DNA of 64,000 bases from Ammoniphilus sp. CFH 90114 (GCF_004123195.1 NZ_SDLI01000012.1:21586-85585); one strand, 5' to 3'; counted from the first letter of the stretch, positions 8,312-17,634 are shown. Numbers and translations: made by a program. The notes: generated by a model from the letters alone, not told the origin.

Positions 8312-9241
8312 CTATTTTGTAAGTTCCTTCATGACTGCATGGGATAGGGCTTCGATAAATAATGGATCTGCATTGAGAGACGAAGTTCTCTCGAGATGAA
8401 TTCCTAATTCTTCAGCTAGCTTTTGAGCTTCAATATCAATATCATAAAGAACTTCTAAATGGTCACTCACAAAACCTATGGGACTAACAATGAGGTTGGT
8501 TACACCCGTATCTCGGAGTGTCTGCATCTGGTCCAGGAGATCAGGACCTAGCCACGGTACAGCTGTTTGGCCTGCACTCTGCCATCCATTATCCCAATTC
8601 GCTACTCCAGCCTTTTCTGCGACGACTTGAGCGGTTTCCCTTAACTGTTCAGGATAAGGATCTCCCATCTCTAGTATCTTTTCAGGAAGACTGTGAGCCG
8701 TGAAGAGTACGTTGACATCTTTTTGGACGTCCGTCTCAAACCGAGATAGAGAGGCTTCGACCCGTTGGACCAAAGCATCAATAAACTTGGGCTCTAGATG
8801 ATAGCTTTTCACGCAGGTTAACTTAATCTGATGCTTAAGCGCTGCTTCCATTGCTGTTTTGTTATAGGTTCCGACACTCATAACGGAATAGTGTGGAGCC
8901 AGTACAATTCCGACGGCTTCTGTTATTCCATCGTCAGCCATCTGCGCAACCGCTTCATCAATAAAAGGATGTGCATGCTTCATCCCAATATAAGCCTTAA
9001 ACGTGTATTCTTCCGATAGTTGATTTAGCTTTTTTTCGAGTTCGCTTACTTGGCTTTGTGTGATCTCATTGAGCGGAGAAACTCCACCAATAGCCTCATA
9101 GCGCTCTACCAACTCCTGCAATTTTTCAGGAGTTGGTGGATTGCCTCGTCTAATATGGGTATAGTATGCCTCGACCTGATCAAGACTAGCAGGGGTTCCG
9201 TAGGCCATTACCAACAGGCCTAGTGTTTTCTTGTTCATCAT
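8312..9241 (-). CDS. hemH: Ferrochelatase (coproporphyrin ferrochelatase, CpfC)
   Basis: Inserts ferrous iron into coproporphyrin III in the Gram-positive haem branch. The 309-residue length matches the Bacillus enzyme. The metal-site His is in LFTAHSLPEK and the acidic partner lies in SPIGFVSDHLEVLYDID. The start ATGATG follows AAAGGGGATAACA. It is the middle gene of hemEHY, with 13-15 base gaps on either side, so the three are one transcript. Confidence 0.95.
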   Translation of the reverse strand: MMNKKTLGLLVMAYGTPASLDQVEAYYTHIRRGNPPTPEKLQELVERYEAIGGVSPLNEITQSQVSELEKKLNQLSEEYTFKAYIGMKHAHPFIDEAVAQMADDGITEAVGIVLAPHYSVMSVGTYNKTAMEAALKHQIKLTCVKSYHLEPKFIDALVQRVEASLSRFETDVQKDVNVLFTAHSLPEKILEMGDPYPEQLRETAQVVAEKAGVANWDNGWQSAGQTAVPWLGPDLLDQMQTLRDTGVTNLIVSPIGFVSDHLEVLYDIDIEAQKLAEELGIHLERTSSLNADPLFIEALSHAVMKELTK

Positions 9242-9254
9242 TGTTATCCCCTTT

Positions 9255-10298
9255 TTACCGATTTTTCAGCACACTGGCACTGTACTCATGGATAAAGTCT
9301 GTCAAACGTTTGAGCATCTCGCCTGGAACTTCTGGGAAGATTCCGTGTCCTAAATTAAACACGAAACCTGGCTTCTCTAATCCCTGGTCGATGATTTCCT
9401 TCGCGCGAGCCTCTAGTACAGGCCATGGTGCAAGAAGCAATGTCGGGTCAAGGTTTCCTTGAACAGCATAGCGGTCTCCGATTCTCTTCCTTCCTTCAGG
9501 AATCGAAACGCGCCAATCTAGGCCAATCACATCTGTATCTAATTCGTTCCAGTAAGGAAGAAGCTCTCCAGATCCTACTCCAAAATAGATCTTTGGAGCT
9601 TGTAGGTCCTTTAGTTCAGTGAAGATTCTCTTCATTGTCGGATAGACGTATTTCATATAATCTGCAGGGGCAAGGGCACCTACCCAGCTGTCAAAGATTT
9701 GAACAGCCTTTGCTCCAGCTTCTACCTGGGCATATAAGTATGTAACGACCATGTCGCCTAGTTTTTCCATTAGATTATTCCACACATCAGGGTGGCTGTA
9801 CATTAGCTGCTTGGTACGAATGTAGTTGCGGGATGGACCGCCCTCCACCATATAGCTGGCTAATGTAAAGGGAGCACCTGTGAATCCAATCAACGGCACT
9901 TTAAGTTCTCTAGCCAGGATCTTGATTGTCTCAAGTACATAGGAAAGATCCTCTGCTGGCTGCAGCGGACGAAGGCTATTAATATCTGCCGCAGTGCGGT
10001 ACGGAGTCTCGAGCACGGGACCTCGTTTTTCTATAATATCGTATTTTACTCCCATAGGTCCTAGCGGCACCATGATATCGGAGAATAGGATGGCGGCATC
10101 TACGCCTAGCTGTTGGACAGGTAGGATCGTCACCTCTGCGCATAGTTCAGGTATATTACAAATTTCCAACAAGCTATATTTTTTACGGATTTCCCGGTAT
10201 TCTGGTTGGTACCGTCCCGCTTGACGCATATACCATACGGGAGCGTGGTTGATATCTTTTTTTAAACAGGCATTAATAAACGTATCATTGAAGCTCAT
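9255..10298 (-). CDS. hemE: Uroporphyrinogen decarboxylase
   Basis: Converts uroporphyrinogen III to coproporphyrinogen III in the cytoplasm. The signature WYMRQAGRY is near residue 25, GFTGAPFTLASYM and FDSWVGALAPADY follow, and the length (about 347) matches the family. ATG at 10298 (MSFNDTFIN) is chosen because AGAGGA precedes it by seven bases; the open frame extends upstream to 10394 but through the promoter. First gene of hemEHY. Confidence 0.95.
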   Translation of the reverse strand: MSFNDTFINACLKKDINHAPVWYMRQAGRYQPEYREIRKKYSLLEICNIPELCAEVTILPVQQLGVDAAILFSDIMVPLGPMGVKYDIIEKRGPVLETPYRTAADINSLRPLQPAEDLSYVLETIKILARELKVPLIGFTGAPFTLASYMVEGGPSRNYIRTKQLMYSHPDVWNNLMEKLGDMVVTYLYAQVEAGAKAVQIFDSWVGALAPADYMKYVYPTMKRIFTELKDLQAPKIYFGVGSGELLPYWNELDTDVIGLDWRVSIPEGRKRIGDRYAVQGNLDPTLLLAPWPVLEARAKEIIDQGLEKPGFVFNLGHGIFPEVPGEMLKRLTDFIHEYSASVLKNR

Positions 10299-10338
10299 GA
10301 GCAAATCCTCTTTTCTGTCAATTTCGCTACCATTAACC

Positions 10339-10367
10339 ATTATGACGGTTTTGCAGGAATTTAACAA
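10339..10367 (-). promoter_or_regulatory. Candidate sigma-A promoter of hemEHY
   Basis: On the minus strand TTGTTA (-35), a 17-base spacer and CATAAT (-10) lie about 40 bases upstream of the hemE start. This is a match by eye to the vegetative consensus. Confidence 0.5.
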
Positions 10368-10412
10368 GGTAGAGGCATTTTTGATCTGTGACATTTTTTC
10401 AACATTAGTAAA

Positions 10413-10441
10413 AGGGCGGCCATATTCTCATTGGCCGCCTT
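10413..10441 (-). terminator. Terminator of the 59-aa small-protein gene
   Basis: GGCGGCC pairs with GGCCGCC around an 11-base loop and is followed by CTTTT on the minus strand. Confidence 0.65.
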
Positions 10442-10454
10442 CCCTCATCAAAAG

Positions 10455-10631
10455 CTATTCGTAATTTCCAGTCCTGGTATCATAAGGACCGGGGTTAGGT
10501 ACGGCAGGCGGGTTAATTATTTCAGGCTGACTGGTTTCGCGCGTCTCGTGTTGATTGAGTAGACCAGCCATATGTGTGCCAATATCTCGCAGTTCTGGAT
10601 TAAGATGAGTCTTGTTCTTTTTTTGAGCCAT
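10455..10631 (-). CDS. Hypothetical small protein, Pro-rich C-terminus
   Basis: About 58 residues, MAQKKNKTHLNPELRDIG then a Gln/Glu/Pro-rich tail (NPPAVPNPGPYDTRTGNYE). Not recognised. The second ATG (10631) has GGGAGGG at the better spacing; the first (10637) is too close to it. It has its own terminator and probably its own transcript. Confidence 0.5.
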   Translation of the reverse strand: MAQKKNKTHLNPELRDIGTHMAGLLNQHETRETSQPEIINPPAVPNPGPYDTRTGNYE

Positions 10632-10668
10632 CCTCATATACCCTCCCTGACGAATAAATTCAATGGTT

Positions 10669-10698
10669 AAAAAAAAGGCGGAGGTAGAGACCTCCAGC
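10669..10698 (-). terminator. Terminator of the glycine-rich lipoprotein gene
   Basis: On the minus strand GGAGGT pairs with ACCTCC around CTCT, extended by GGC/GCC past a bulge, and is followed by eight T. Confidence 0.75.
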
Positions 10699-11124
10699 CT
10701 ATCGACGGGTTGTTGTACCTCGGTTCATCATGTTTTGGTTTATACGGTCTTCCGTCATGAAGTTATTATCATAGATGTTCCCTGTTGTACCCATTCCAGT
10801 TCCAAGACGCGTATCCCCAATTCCTCTATCCGTCCCAAGACCAAGGCCTGTTCCTACTCCTGCCCCAGTACCGTAACGGTTATTATTGGTTCCCATACGA
10901 TTCCCTGTGAATGGAACAGCACGTCCAGTAGCGTCATAATTACGCCCTTGGAACTGATTCACACGACCTGTATAGTCGTTTACATTATACACTCCGTCGT
11001 ATCGGTTAACATCAGCTCCTCGGTCGACTCCACATCCTGTGAGCAATCCGACAGTCAACAAACTAACAATACTAAGCGGCTTGAAAATTCGAGTAAATAG
11101 ACTCTTGTTTTCTGGTTTGTTCAA
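10699..11124 (-). CDS. Putative Gly/Asn-rich lipoprotein
   Basis: About 141 residues. A basic N-terminus and hydrophobic run end in the lipobox LLTGC, so it should be lipid-anchored on the outer face of the membrane. The mature part is low-complexity, rich in Gly, Asn, Thr and Arg (TGAGVGTGLGLGTDRGIG), with repeated Tyr-Asp/Asn motifs (RYDGVYNVNDYTG). No enzymatic domain is seen. Small lipoproteins of this kind are common in spore-formers, but I cannot place the family. TTG at 11124 is favoured since GGAAGGTGG lies eight bases upstream; GTG at 11136 is inside that site. Confidence 0.65.
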   Translation of the reverse strand: MNKPENKSLFTRIFKPLSIVSLLTVGLLTGCGVDRGADVNRYDGVYNVNDYTGRVNQFQGRNYDATGRAVPFTGNRMGTNNNRYGTGAGVGTGLGLGTDRGIGDTRLGTGMGTTGNIYDNNFMTEDRINQNMMNRGTTTRR

Positions 11125-11229
11125 GTAAAAAACCACCTTCCGCTATAGTTCGCTCCTTTTCTCTCTTAAGAGCGTACTTATAGGATGTGGTTTCGAAAAA
11201 CAAAGTATGTCTGACATTGTTTGGAGATT

Positions 11230-11442
11230 TTAGGCTCCAAACTCTGCCTCAAGTTTTTTTCGAACGAGATACTCAATCCTCAGGTCATGGTAAGTCTGAT
11301 ATCGAAGACACTTCTTAAACTCCCCGTGACAATAGAGCTGCACCAATTCAATTTCTTGCTTTAGATCTTCGTCTGTAGCCTCACAATGAAGCTGTACGGA
11401 GAATAACTTCTGTTGCTCGTCGAATAGAGGACAACGTTCCAT
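11230..11442 (-). CDS. Hypothetical small protein with spaced Cys
   Basis: About 70 residues starting MERCPLFDEQQKLFSVQL, with further Cys in LHCEATDE and in LYCHGEFKKCLRYQ and a basic C-terminus. ATG at 11442 has AAGGAAGG at good spacing; longer in-frame starts at 11490 and 11499 lack a usable site. The four or five Cys plus His could bind a metal. Not recognised. Confidence 0.55.
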   Translation of the reverse strand: MERCPLFDEQQKLFSVQLHCEATDEDLKQEIELVQLYCHGEFKKCLRYQTYHDLRIEYLVRKKLEAEFGA

Positions 11443-11534
11443 CTCCTCATCCTTCCTTGTGCGTTTCCAAAACTGTTTACTTAAGAGCATCTTTTCCAAT
11501 TCTATTGGATCTCAATCCTCTTTTCAGCAAAAAA

Positions 11535-12398
11535 TTAATTCAGCTTGGGATATACATAAGGATCTGCTGGCGGTTCTACGATTTCCCATTCAGAAACTTG
11601 AATGAAAGGCAATTCGTAATCTCCGTATTGAGTAACCTCGATGGTGCCCTTGACCTTAACCCAGCTATCTTCCTGAACGGTATCGGCGCCTTCCCACTCG
11701 GCCAAGAATCCAATGACCCCTGCGTCCGCTATACAGTGAGTGATAATAAATCGAGCGATAACCAATTGTGAGAACGCCATTCCTTCTTCTCTATATACAA
11801 AACCGGTCATCTCCACTTCCTTGCCAATGAATTCATAAGGATGAAATGAAATGGTGTCGGCATACTCCACGTAGTCGAAATCATTAAAGACAATAGTCGG
11901 TTGCTGAAGCATTCTGTCCAGCGATTCTGTATACAGGTCGTCAAAATAAAGAATAGACGGTTCCTCTTCAGAAAATGAAGGATCAACTGCTTGGGTATCA
12001 GGAAACGATGGGGAAGGCATACTTCCGGCCGTTTGCATGAGTACCCCTTTCTTCGCTGCCATCGAGGCATCTAGTGTCTTCGGAGGAAGGATGAATCCTG
12101 AGAGAATCGGAGATAGCAATAGCAGGTAGGCCAGTACTCCCTTTATGGACCATCGATGCAGATCGGAATGATCACAGCTCGGGCCACAGTCGTGATCAGG
12201 ATGTTCCCTAGAAGAGGACTTCTTTATACGGGTAAGTTGTACGACAAATAAAAGAGAAAGAATGGCTAGCGCGATGAGGCTAATCGTGGAATATTTAACA
12301 TTAATATATTTTCCAAGATCCCCTGTCAGGTGCAATTTTGCGATAAGCGCGGCAAAGCCAAATAAGATAAAGGTTCGAATTACATGCTGAATATTCAC
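11535..12398 (-). CDS. TIGR03943 family putative permease subunit (YcgQ-like)
   Basis: A 287-residue membrane protein with about three N-terminal membrane helices (IRTFILFGFAALIAKL, ISLIALAILSLLFVV, VLAYLLLLSPILSGFIL) and a C-terminal soluble domain containing the family signature ARFIITHCIADAGVIGFLA. A His/Cys-rich stretch between helices 2 and 3 (DHDCGPSCDHSDLH) looks like a metal-binding segment. The start is GTG with GGGGAG upstream. It lies 20 bases after the YcgR-like permease and is expected to work with it. The substrate is unknown. Confidence 0.85.
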   Translation of the reverse strand: MNIQHVIRTFILFGFAALIAKLHLTGDLGKYINVKYSTISLIALAILSLLFVVQLTRIKKSSSREHPDHDCGPSCDHSDLHRWSIKGVLAYLLLLSPILSGFILPPKTLDASMAAKKGVLMQTAGSMPSPSFPDTQAVDPSFSEEEPSILYFDDLYTESLDRMLQQPTIVFNDFDYVEYADTISFHPYEFIGKEVEMTGFVYREEGMAFSQLVIARFIITHCIADAGVIGFLAEWEGADTVQEDSWVKVKGTIEVTQYGDYELPFIQVSEWEIVEPPADPYVYPKLN

Positions 12399-12418
12399 TA
12401 AGGATCACTCCCCTTTTT

Positions 12419-13438
12419 CTAAAACCAATATTGACTAATTAAGACGCTGGAGAAGACGGTCATGGTGATTAAGCCCATAAGAACCAGAACAAATCGGAAC
12501 TTAAACACGGCCATTAGCATAAAGGTGTTCTTTAGATCCAACATCGGACCGTAAACCAAGAAACCTAAGAGAGCTGTTGGAGCAAATAGATTGCGGAACG
12601 AAGCAGCAATAAAGGCATCTGCCTCTGAGCATAAGGACAGCAAGTAGGCTAGTCCCATCATCACAAGGGTCGAAGTGACGATGCTGCTCCCTAATTGAAG
12701 AATGGCCGCTGATGATACGTACGTTTGAACTAAGGCTGCCAAAAAGGCTCCAATGATCAAGTATTTACCCATGTCGAAAAATTCATCAATGGCATGGTGC
12801 AGCGTGTGCTGGATTTTCTTCATCATGGGTTGCTTCTGAGTTTGATTGGTTATGGTATGAAGGGGAATAAATTCATTCTTCATCTGGTTTCCTTTATAGA
12901 CTAGGGCAACAATGGCTGCGATGACGAGAGCCACGACAAACCCTAGTAGCATTCTCCAACCGGCCATCTTGGCATCATTCCCAAATGCCATATAGGTCGA
13001 GAGAATAACAATTGGATTAATGATCGGGCCTGTCAGGAGAAAGCCTATTCCTGCATATAAGGGAACTCCCTTATGAATAAGTCGGCGAACGATAGGTACA
13101 ATTCCACATTCACAAGCAGGAAAGAGAGCCCCTAATACACAGCTCATGAGTACAGCTAAAAATTTATTTTTCGGCATCCATTTTCGAATATGGTCTTCGG
13201 TTACGAAAATCTGGATGATGCCTGCAATCAGAACGCCAATCAGAACGAAGGGAATAGCTTCAATTAAGATGCTTAGGAAAATGGTATTCAAGCTTAGAAC
13301 AGATGAAGGAATATTAAAGAGAGCACGGTCTGCTGACCCGCTGTCCAGTGACTGAGGGCTGAGAAAAATATAAAGGGCTGCTGCTAATAGAGCGGCACCT
13401 GTCAATTCCATTGAAAAGGAACGTAACCACTTAAGCAT
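12419..13438 (-). CDS. DUF318/YraQ family permease (YcgR-like)
   Basis: A 339-residue polytopic membrane protein of the DUF318 (ArsP_1/YraQ) permease family, about eight to ten helices. The signature FPACECGIVPIVRRL carries the conserved Cys pair near the first half, followed by GIGFLLTGPIINPIVI. A second half-repeat begins at the ISLCSEADAF-like segment (LLSLCSEADAFIAASF). First gene of a two-gene unit with the TIGR03943 partner. Metal or metalloid transport is often suggested for the family, but nothing here settles the substrate. Confidence 0.85.
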   Translation of the reverse strand: MLKWLRSFSMELTGAALLAAALYIFLSPQSLDSGSADRALFNIPSSVLSLNTIFLSILIEAIPFVLIGVLIAGIIQIFVTEDHIRKWMPKNKFLAVLMSCVLGALFPACECGIVPIVRRLIHKGVPLYAGIGFLLTGPIINPIVILSTYMAFGNDAKMAGWRMLLGFVVALVIAAIVALVYKGNQMKNEFIPLHTITNQTQKQPMMKKIQHTLHHAIDEFFDMGKYLIIGAFLAALVQTYVSSAAILQLGSSIVTSTLVMMGLAYLLSLCSEADAFIAASFRNLFAPTALLGFLVYGPMLDLKNTFMLMAVFKFRFVLVLMGLITMTVFSSVLISQYWF

Positions 13439-13608
13439 GAGAAGTTTCCTCCAAGAGTTGATATGTATCGTTTCCTCTTACTAGAATAACGGATTGAAAA
13501 AAGATTTCAATAGGTCTCCTCCACTTTCTAGGCAGCTCCAACATCTTCCTCCACTACAAAACCAAGTAAACATCGTGTATAATTTGTTTATATCGGAGGG
13601 AGAGCTAT

Positions 13609-13923
13609 ATGAAATATACATTTATTTTTGACGACCGAATTGAGCTTGATATGCCCGTGATCTACGTGCCAGTTGAACAATGGGACCAAGAAGAAACGGC
13701 AGCTTTTTTTGAAAAAACACAAGGAATTACATCCCAAATTCCAGCAAAAATCCAAGAGTTTGATAAGCGCTATATGCAAAAATATGAAGAGCTACAGCAT
13801 CGCCCCGAATCCTTCTTCGAGATTATGGATGAGTTGAATGAACTATCAGGAAAAATTAGTGAACTGAATGTTCTATATCTTCGAATTGAGGGAACTTTTC
13901 TTCATGCGGGTGGTCATTTCTAA
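13609..13923 (+). CDS. Hypothetical protein, 104 aa
   Basis: Small acidic soluble protein, MKYTFIFDDRIELDMPVIYVP then a helical region with Glu/Lys heptad-like spacing and a C-terminal LRIEGTFLHAGGHF. Strong RBS CGGAGGGAG. Not recognised. The preceding bases 13439-13608 hold the divergent promoter regions of this gene and the YcgR-like gene. Confidence 0.6.
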   Translation: MKYTFIFDDRIELDMPVIYVPVEQWDQEETAAFFEKTQGITSQIPAKIQEFDKRYMQKYEELQHRPESFFEIMDELNELSGKISELNVLYLRIEGTFLHAGGHF

Positions 13924-13936
13924 ACTGCACCAAAAA

Positions 13937-13988
13937 AATACCCGAAGAACTGCCATCCTAGTGTGATTGGCATGATTCTTCGGGTATT
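13937..13988 (+). terminator. Bidirectional terminator between 104-aa gene and methyltransferase
   Basis: AATACCCGAAGAA pairs with TTCTTCGGGTATT, with an inner TGCCA/TGGCA pairing. It lies between convergent genes, with an A-run on its left side. Confidence 0.8.
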
Positions 13989-13989
13989 A

Positions 13990-14727
13990 TCATTTTCTTC
14001 CCTTCTGGCAAATAAAAATAATGCGAGCTGAATCATAATTATTGTATGGGGTAGCTTGATAATCCCCAAACAAGTGCAAGATCTCGAACCCTTGTCTTGT
14101 TAGCATTTCTTCTAGCTGTGTTGCACTGTATAGTTTTACTCTTTCTTCATAGTGTCGAGTACTCTCCCCGGCTTCTTGGATTATAATTTGCTTTTGTACA
14201 AACTCCTCGTTAATTGTCCTCCGTTGCAGGATTTTCATACCAGCTTGCTCACTCTCAGAAGTAGGGACAAGATGAGTCCGTAAGTGTTCTGGATTCAGAT
14301 AGTCAAATAAGAAGAAACCACCAGGTTTTAAGGCCTTACTAGCTTGCTGTAATATTTTTTCGTTTTCTGAATCTTCAAGGAAATACCCAAAGCTGGTGAA
14401 CAAGTTAAACACGAGATCCATCTCTTCTGAAAAGGGAATTTCTCTAGCATCCGCTCGCATGTACAAGACTGGAATATTCAAGGATTGGCGAATCGCTTCT
14501 TGCAAAAGCACGGCAGATAAATCCACCCCAATGACTCGAAGGCCTAATTGAGCCAACCATCGGCTGTGTCGTCCTTGGCCACAGCACAAGTCGAGAGCGG
14601 TTTGGCCAGGTTTTATATGAAGGTAAGGGATGAGTTTCTCTAGTTCCTGGGTAGCTTTTTGTTCATCTCGATGGGCATAGATCTTCAGATAATCCTCCTG
14701 GAAGGACTTCTCAAACCATTCTTTCAT
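13990..14727 (-). CDS. Class I SAM-dependent methyltransferase
   Basis: A 245-residue methyltransferase. The SAM-binding motif I is LDLCCGQGRHSRWLAQ, followed by the acidic end of strand 2 in VIGVDLSAVLL and a motif III-like KPGGFFLFDYLNP. The substrate is unknown. It lies 17 bases downstream of the SDR epimerase and is probably co-transcribed. Confidence 0.85.
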   Translation of the reverse strand: MKEWFEKSFQEDYLKIYAHRDEQKATQELEKLIPYLHIKPGQTALDLCCGQGRHSRWLAQLGLRVIGVDLSAVLLQEAIRQSLNIPVLYMRADAREIPFSEEMDLVFNLFTSFGYFLEDSENEKILQQASKALKPGGFFLFDYLNPEHLRTHLVPTSESEQAGMKILQRRTINEEFVQKQIIIQEAGESTRHYEERVKLYSATQLEEMLTRQGFEILHLFGDYQATPYNNYDSARIIFICQKGRK

Positions 14728-14744
14728 GGTGAACCCCTTTCTTT

Positions 14745-15647
14745 CTATCTTGAGAATATGTTTTGTAAGGCTTGTTTAAGATCTGGGAAGTTGTACGAAT
14801 ATCCAGAATCCAGCGCTTTCTGAGGAATGACTTGCTGTCCTTTCAGTAATAAGTCAGACATCTCGCCAAAGGCTAAACGAAAGACAAAAGCTGGTGTTGG
14901 AAGCCAATGCGGCCTATTGAGGACAGAAGCTAAGGTTTGCCCAAATGATGCCATTCTAACGGGCTGTGGGGCAGTAAAATTCACAGCGCCTTCGATGTTG
15001 CGGGATTCAATACAGTACAGCATGAGCCCAACGATATCCTTAATATGAATCCAGGATAGATATTGTTGGCCCCCACCTATCCTTCCCCCTGCAAATAACT
15101 GGTAAGGCAAGGCCATTTTAGGTAAAGCGCCTCCCTCTCTTCCTAGAACGACTCCAATTCGAGCCTTCACGAGTCGGATGCCAAGTTTGGCTACTTGGTC
15201 GGCTTCCTTCTCCCAAGCATGGACCACCTGAGCAAGGAAATCATCCGCTTGGGGTTTGGGTCTGTCCTTTTCTGTAAAGAGGGCCTCATCGGAGTGGCCG
15301 TAATATCCGACTGCGGAGCCATTTATTACTACGGATGATTTGATCTTCCCCTGTTCCATGAGTTTGACAAGCATTTGGATCGTTTGAACTCTGCTGTTAA
15401 GGATGGCGGATTTGGCTCGAGAGTTCCATCGTTGATTAATGGTTTCTCCGGCTAAATTAATGGTCGCATCTACTTCAAGGCAAGGGTCTCCCTCTTGAAG
15501 GGGCCACTTTAAGTAGGTTACATGATCTGTTGATTGGTATTTATCAGGTTGGCGTGTAAGTAAAATCACTTTGTATCCTTTGTCAATACAACCTCGGACC
15601 AGATGGGAGCCAATAAACCCAGTTCCCCCTAGAATGGCTATCAACAT
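14745..15647 (-). CDS. yfhF: TIGR01777 family SDR epimerase (YfhF-like)
   Basis: A 300-residue NAD(P)-binding protein of the SDR39U1 group (TIGR01777), like B. subtilis YfhF. The Rossmann motif GGTGFIGSHLVRG is at the N-terminus, the YYG active-site-like motif is in GSAVGYYGHSDE, and the C-terminal DUF1731 portion includes GQQVIPQKALDSGY. Physiological role unknown. First gene of a two-gene unit with the methyltransferase; RBS AAAGGGGAT. Confidence 0.88.
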   Translation of the reverse strand: MLIAILGGTGFIGSHLVRGCIDKGYKVILLTRQPDKYQSTDHVTYLKWPLQEGDPCLEVDATINLAGETINQRWNSRAKSAILNSRVQTIQMLVKLMEQGKIKSSVVINGSAVGYYGHSDEALFTEKDRPKPQADDFLAQVVHAWEKEADQVAKLGIRLVKARIGVVLGREGGALPKMALPYQLFAGGRIGGGQQYLSWIHIKDIVGLMLYCIESRNIEGAVNFTAPQPVRMASFGQTLASVLNRPHWLPTPAFVFRLAFGEMSDLLLKGQQVIPQKALDSGYSYNFPDLKQALQNIFSR

Positions 15648-15822
15648 ATCCTATCCCCTTTCTGGGAAAAATAAGGCAATCTTACTCTTCTTATTATACA
15701 ACACTTATACAGTGAAAAGAGCAGATTAGTAAGCATAAATAGTTTAGAGCAAAGAAGTAAGGGTATATTTTCTTGTGGATGTATTTTAAAATAAGATTTA
15801 ATGCTCGAAAAGGAGGAATAAA

Positions 15823-17634
15823 ATGGAGGAACATCACTCGTTATACTCCCTAATGATTGTCGTCACTCTTGCTTTTCTCATCCCCATTATCTTAGACAGA
15901 TTGCGTTGGCGTTTTTTGCCTGTAGTCGTGGTTGAAATATTGGCTGGAATTATACTCGGGAAAAGCGGGCTCGGAATTATCGATAATGACGAATGGTTAT
16001 CCATTCTATCCATGCTTGGTTTTATATACCTGATGTTCCTGAGTGGTTTAGAAATTGACTTCGAATCATTTAAAGTAAGGAAACAAAGTATAGAGGCTAA
16101 TCCTCTTAAGGTATCTACCATCACCTTCGTGTTTATCTTAGCCATTTCCGCTATCTTTGGTTTTATTTTTCAATGGTTGGGATTTGTATCCGATGGGCTG
16201 TTCATGACCTTAATTATTTCTACCATATCTTTAAGTATTGTGGTTCCCATTCTTAAAGATAAGGGAATTATGAATACACCATACGGTCAGTCCATCCTGC
16301 TTACAGCTGTCATTTCTGATTTTGCGACGATGATCCTGTTAGCCGTCTATGTAGCTTTACAGGCAGATAACATGGCCAAGCCACTGTTGCTGCTCATCTT
16401 GTTTGTCGTTGTATTCTTTTTCTACCGGTTTATGATGCGCTTCAAGAAAGGAAAGATTATTGAAAGAATCTCAAGAGAAAGTGTCCAATTAGGGACGAGG
16501 GGAGTATTTGCTCTCATTCTGTTTTTTGTTGTATTGTCTGAAGAAGTCGGAGCAGAAAGTATTCTCGGTGCTTTTTTAGCTGGGGTTCTAGTTTCTTTGG
16601 TTTCCCCCAAGAAAGAGTTTACTCACCAGTTGACCTCTTTTGGGTTTGGATTTCTCATCCCTATTTTTTTCTTCATGGTAGGGGCTACTTTAGAGTTGCG
16701 TGAACTCTTTATGGATAAGGGAGCCATGATCATCATTCCCTTGATCCTTCTAAGTTATTTTTCATCTAAATTCTTCCCTATTCTGCTATGGAAGAAATGG
16801 TTTACATGGAAGGAAACTTTGGCTGCTGGTTATTTGCTGCCTTCTACGCTAAGTTTAGTTATTGCTGGGTCAGCTATTGGTTTAGATCTGGAGATCATTA
16901 CTCCAACGGTTCAAGCTGCGCTTATTCTAAGTGCCGTCATATCGACCATCATCTTCCCGATCCTTTTTCAGAAGAGTGCTCCTGAACAAACCAAACAGGT
17001 TAGTAAGATCATTGCTTTAATAGGAGCTAACACGATTAATTTAGCATTGGCTAAACAATTGCATCAGGATGGGTATGACGTAACGATGTTTACATCGGAT
17101 GAAACTTTGCTAAGTCAAGAGAGACACTATCCTTTTCATTCTCGTGTTCTATCCAAATTAAGCCCTGAAACTTTAACCGAACATCCGGTATTGGAAAGCG
17201 ATTATGTGGTTGTGCTAACAAGTGATGAGAAGCTCAATATGGAAATATCCAATTGGGCAAAGTTATCTCATGTCAAAAATGTTATCTGTCGAATCGATTC
17301 TGAGGAAAGGCCAACGGATTTAGTAGAAGGAGTTCAGGTATTCTCCACCTTTACCTCGAATCGAATCTTACTTCAGGCGTTAATCGAGCACCCTTCCCTC
17401 TTTCGATTTTTACAGACGGATCAAACCATGCATGAGGTGCATCTTGACAATTCGAGTGTTGATGGATTAGTTATTAAGGACTTGTCTTTTTTACGGGATG
17501 CTTTGGTCATTCGAATCTTTAGAGATAATGATATGATCATCCCTCATGGTGATACTCAGGTAAGACTAGGCGATACCTTGCTGATTAGTGCAGACCGAGA
17601 ACAAATAGAGGCGATTCGTAAAGAATGTTCATAA
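15823..17634 (+). CDS. CPA2 family monovalent cation/proton antiporter with TrkA domains
   Basis: A 603-residue membrane antiporter. An N-terminal Na_H_Exchanger domain of about 12 helices (residues 1-385, with LMFLSGLEIDF and the helix pair around AVISDFATMILL) is followed by a cytoplasmic TrkA-N-like NAD-binding domain (IALIGANTINLALAKQL) and a TrkA-C domain at the end (LVIKDLSFLRDALVIRIFRD). The layout is that of KefB/YjbQ-type K+ or Na+/H+ antiporters, with regulation by nucleotide binding. Ion specificity is not determinable. RBS AAAGGAGG; a terminator follows directly. Confidence 0.9.
   Translation: MEEHHSLYSLMIVVTLAFLIPIILDRLRWRFLPVVVVEILAGIILGKSGLGIIDNDEWLSILSMLGFIYLMFLSGLEIDFESFKVRKQSIEANPLKVSTITFVFILAISAIFGFIFQWLGFVSDGLFMTLIISTISLSIVVPILKDKGIMNTPYGQSILLTAVISDFATMILLAVYVALQADNMAKPLLLLILFVVVFFFYRFMMRFKKGKIIERISRESVQLGTRGVFALILFFVVLSEEVGAESILGAFLAGVLVSLVSPKKEFTHQLTSFGFGFLIPIFFFMVGATLELRELFMDKGAMIIIPLILLSYFSSKFFPILLWKKWFTWKETLAAGYLLPSTLSLVIAGSAIGLDLEIITPTVQAALILSAVISTIIFPILFQKSAPEQTKQVSKIIALIGANTINLALAKQLHQDGYDVTMFTSDETLLSQERHYPFHSRVLSKLSPETLTEHPVLESDYVVVLTSDEKLNMEISNWAKLSHVKNVICRIDSEERPTDLVEGVQVFSTFTSNRILLQALIEHPSLFRFLQTDQTMHEVHLDNSSVDGLVIKDLSFLRDALVIRIFRDNDMIIPHGDTQVRLGDTLLISADREQIEAIRKECS

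Noticed and set aside
10663-11100. Plus-strand frame of 145 codons, Ser/Thr-rich
   Set aside because: It is the antisense of the glycine-rich lipoprotein gene, which has a lipobox, a ribosome-binding site and a terminator.
13480-13500. AATAACGGATT, resembling half of the palindromic repeat, also seen near 22636
   Set aside because: Only a single arm is present at each site, so chance similarity is likely.
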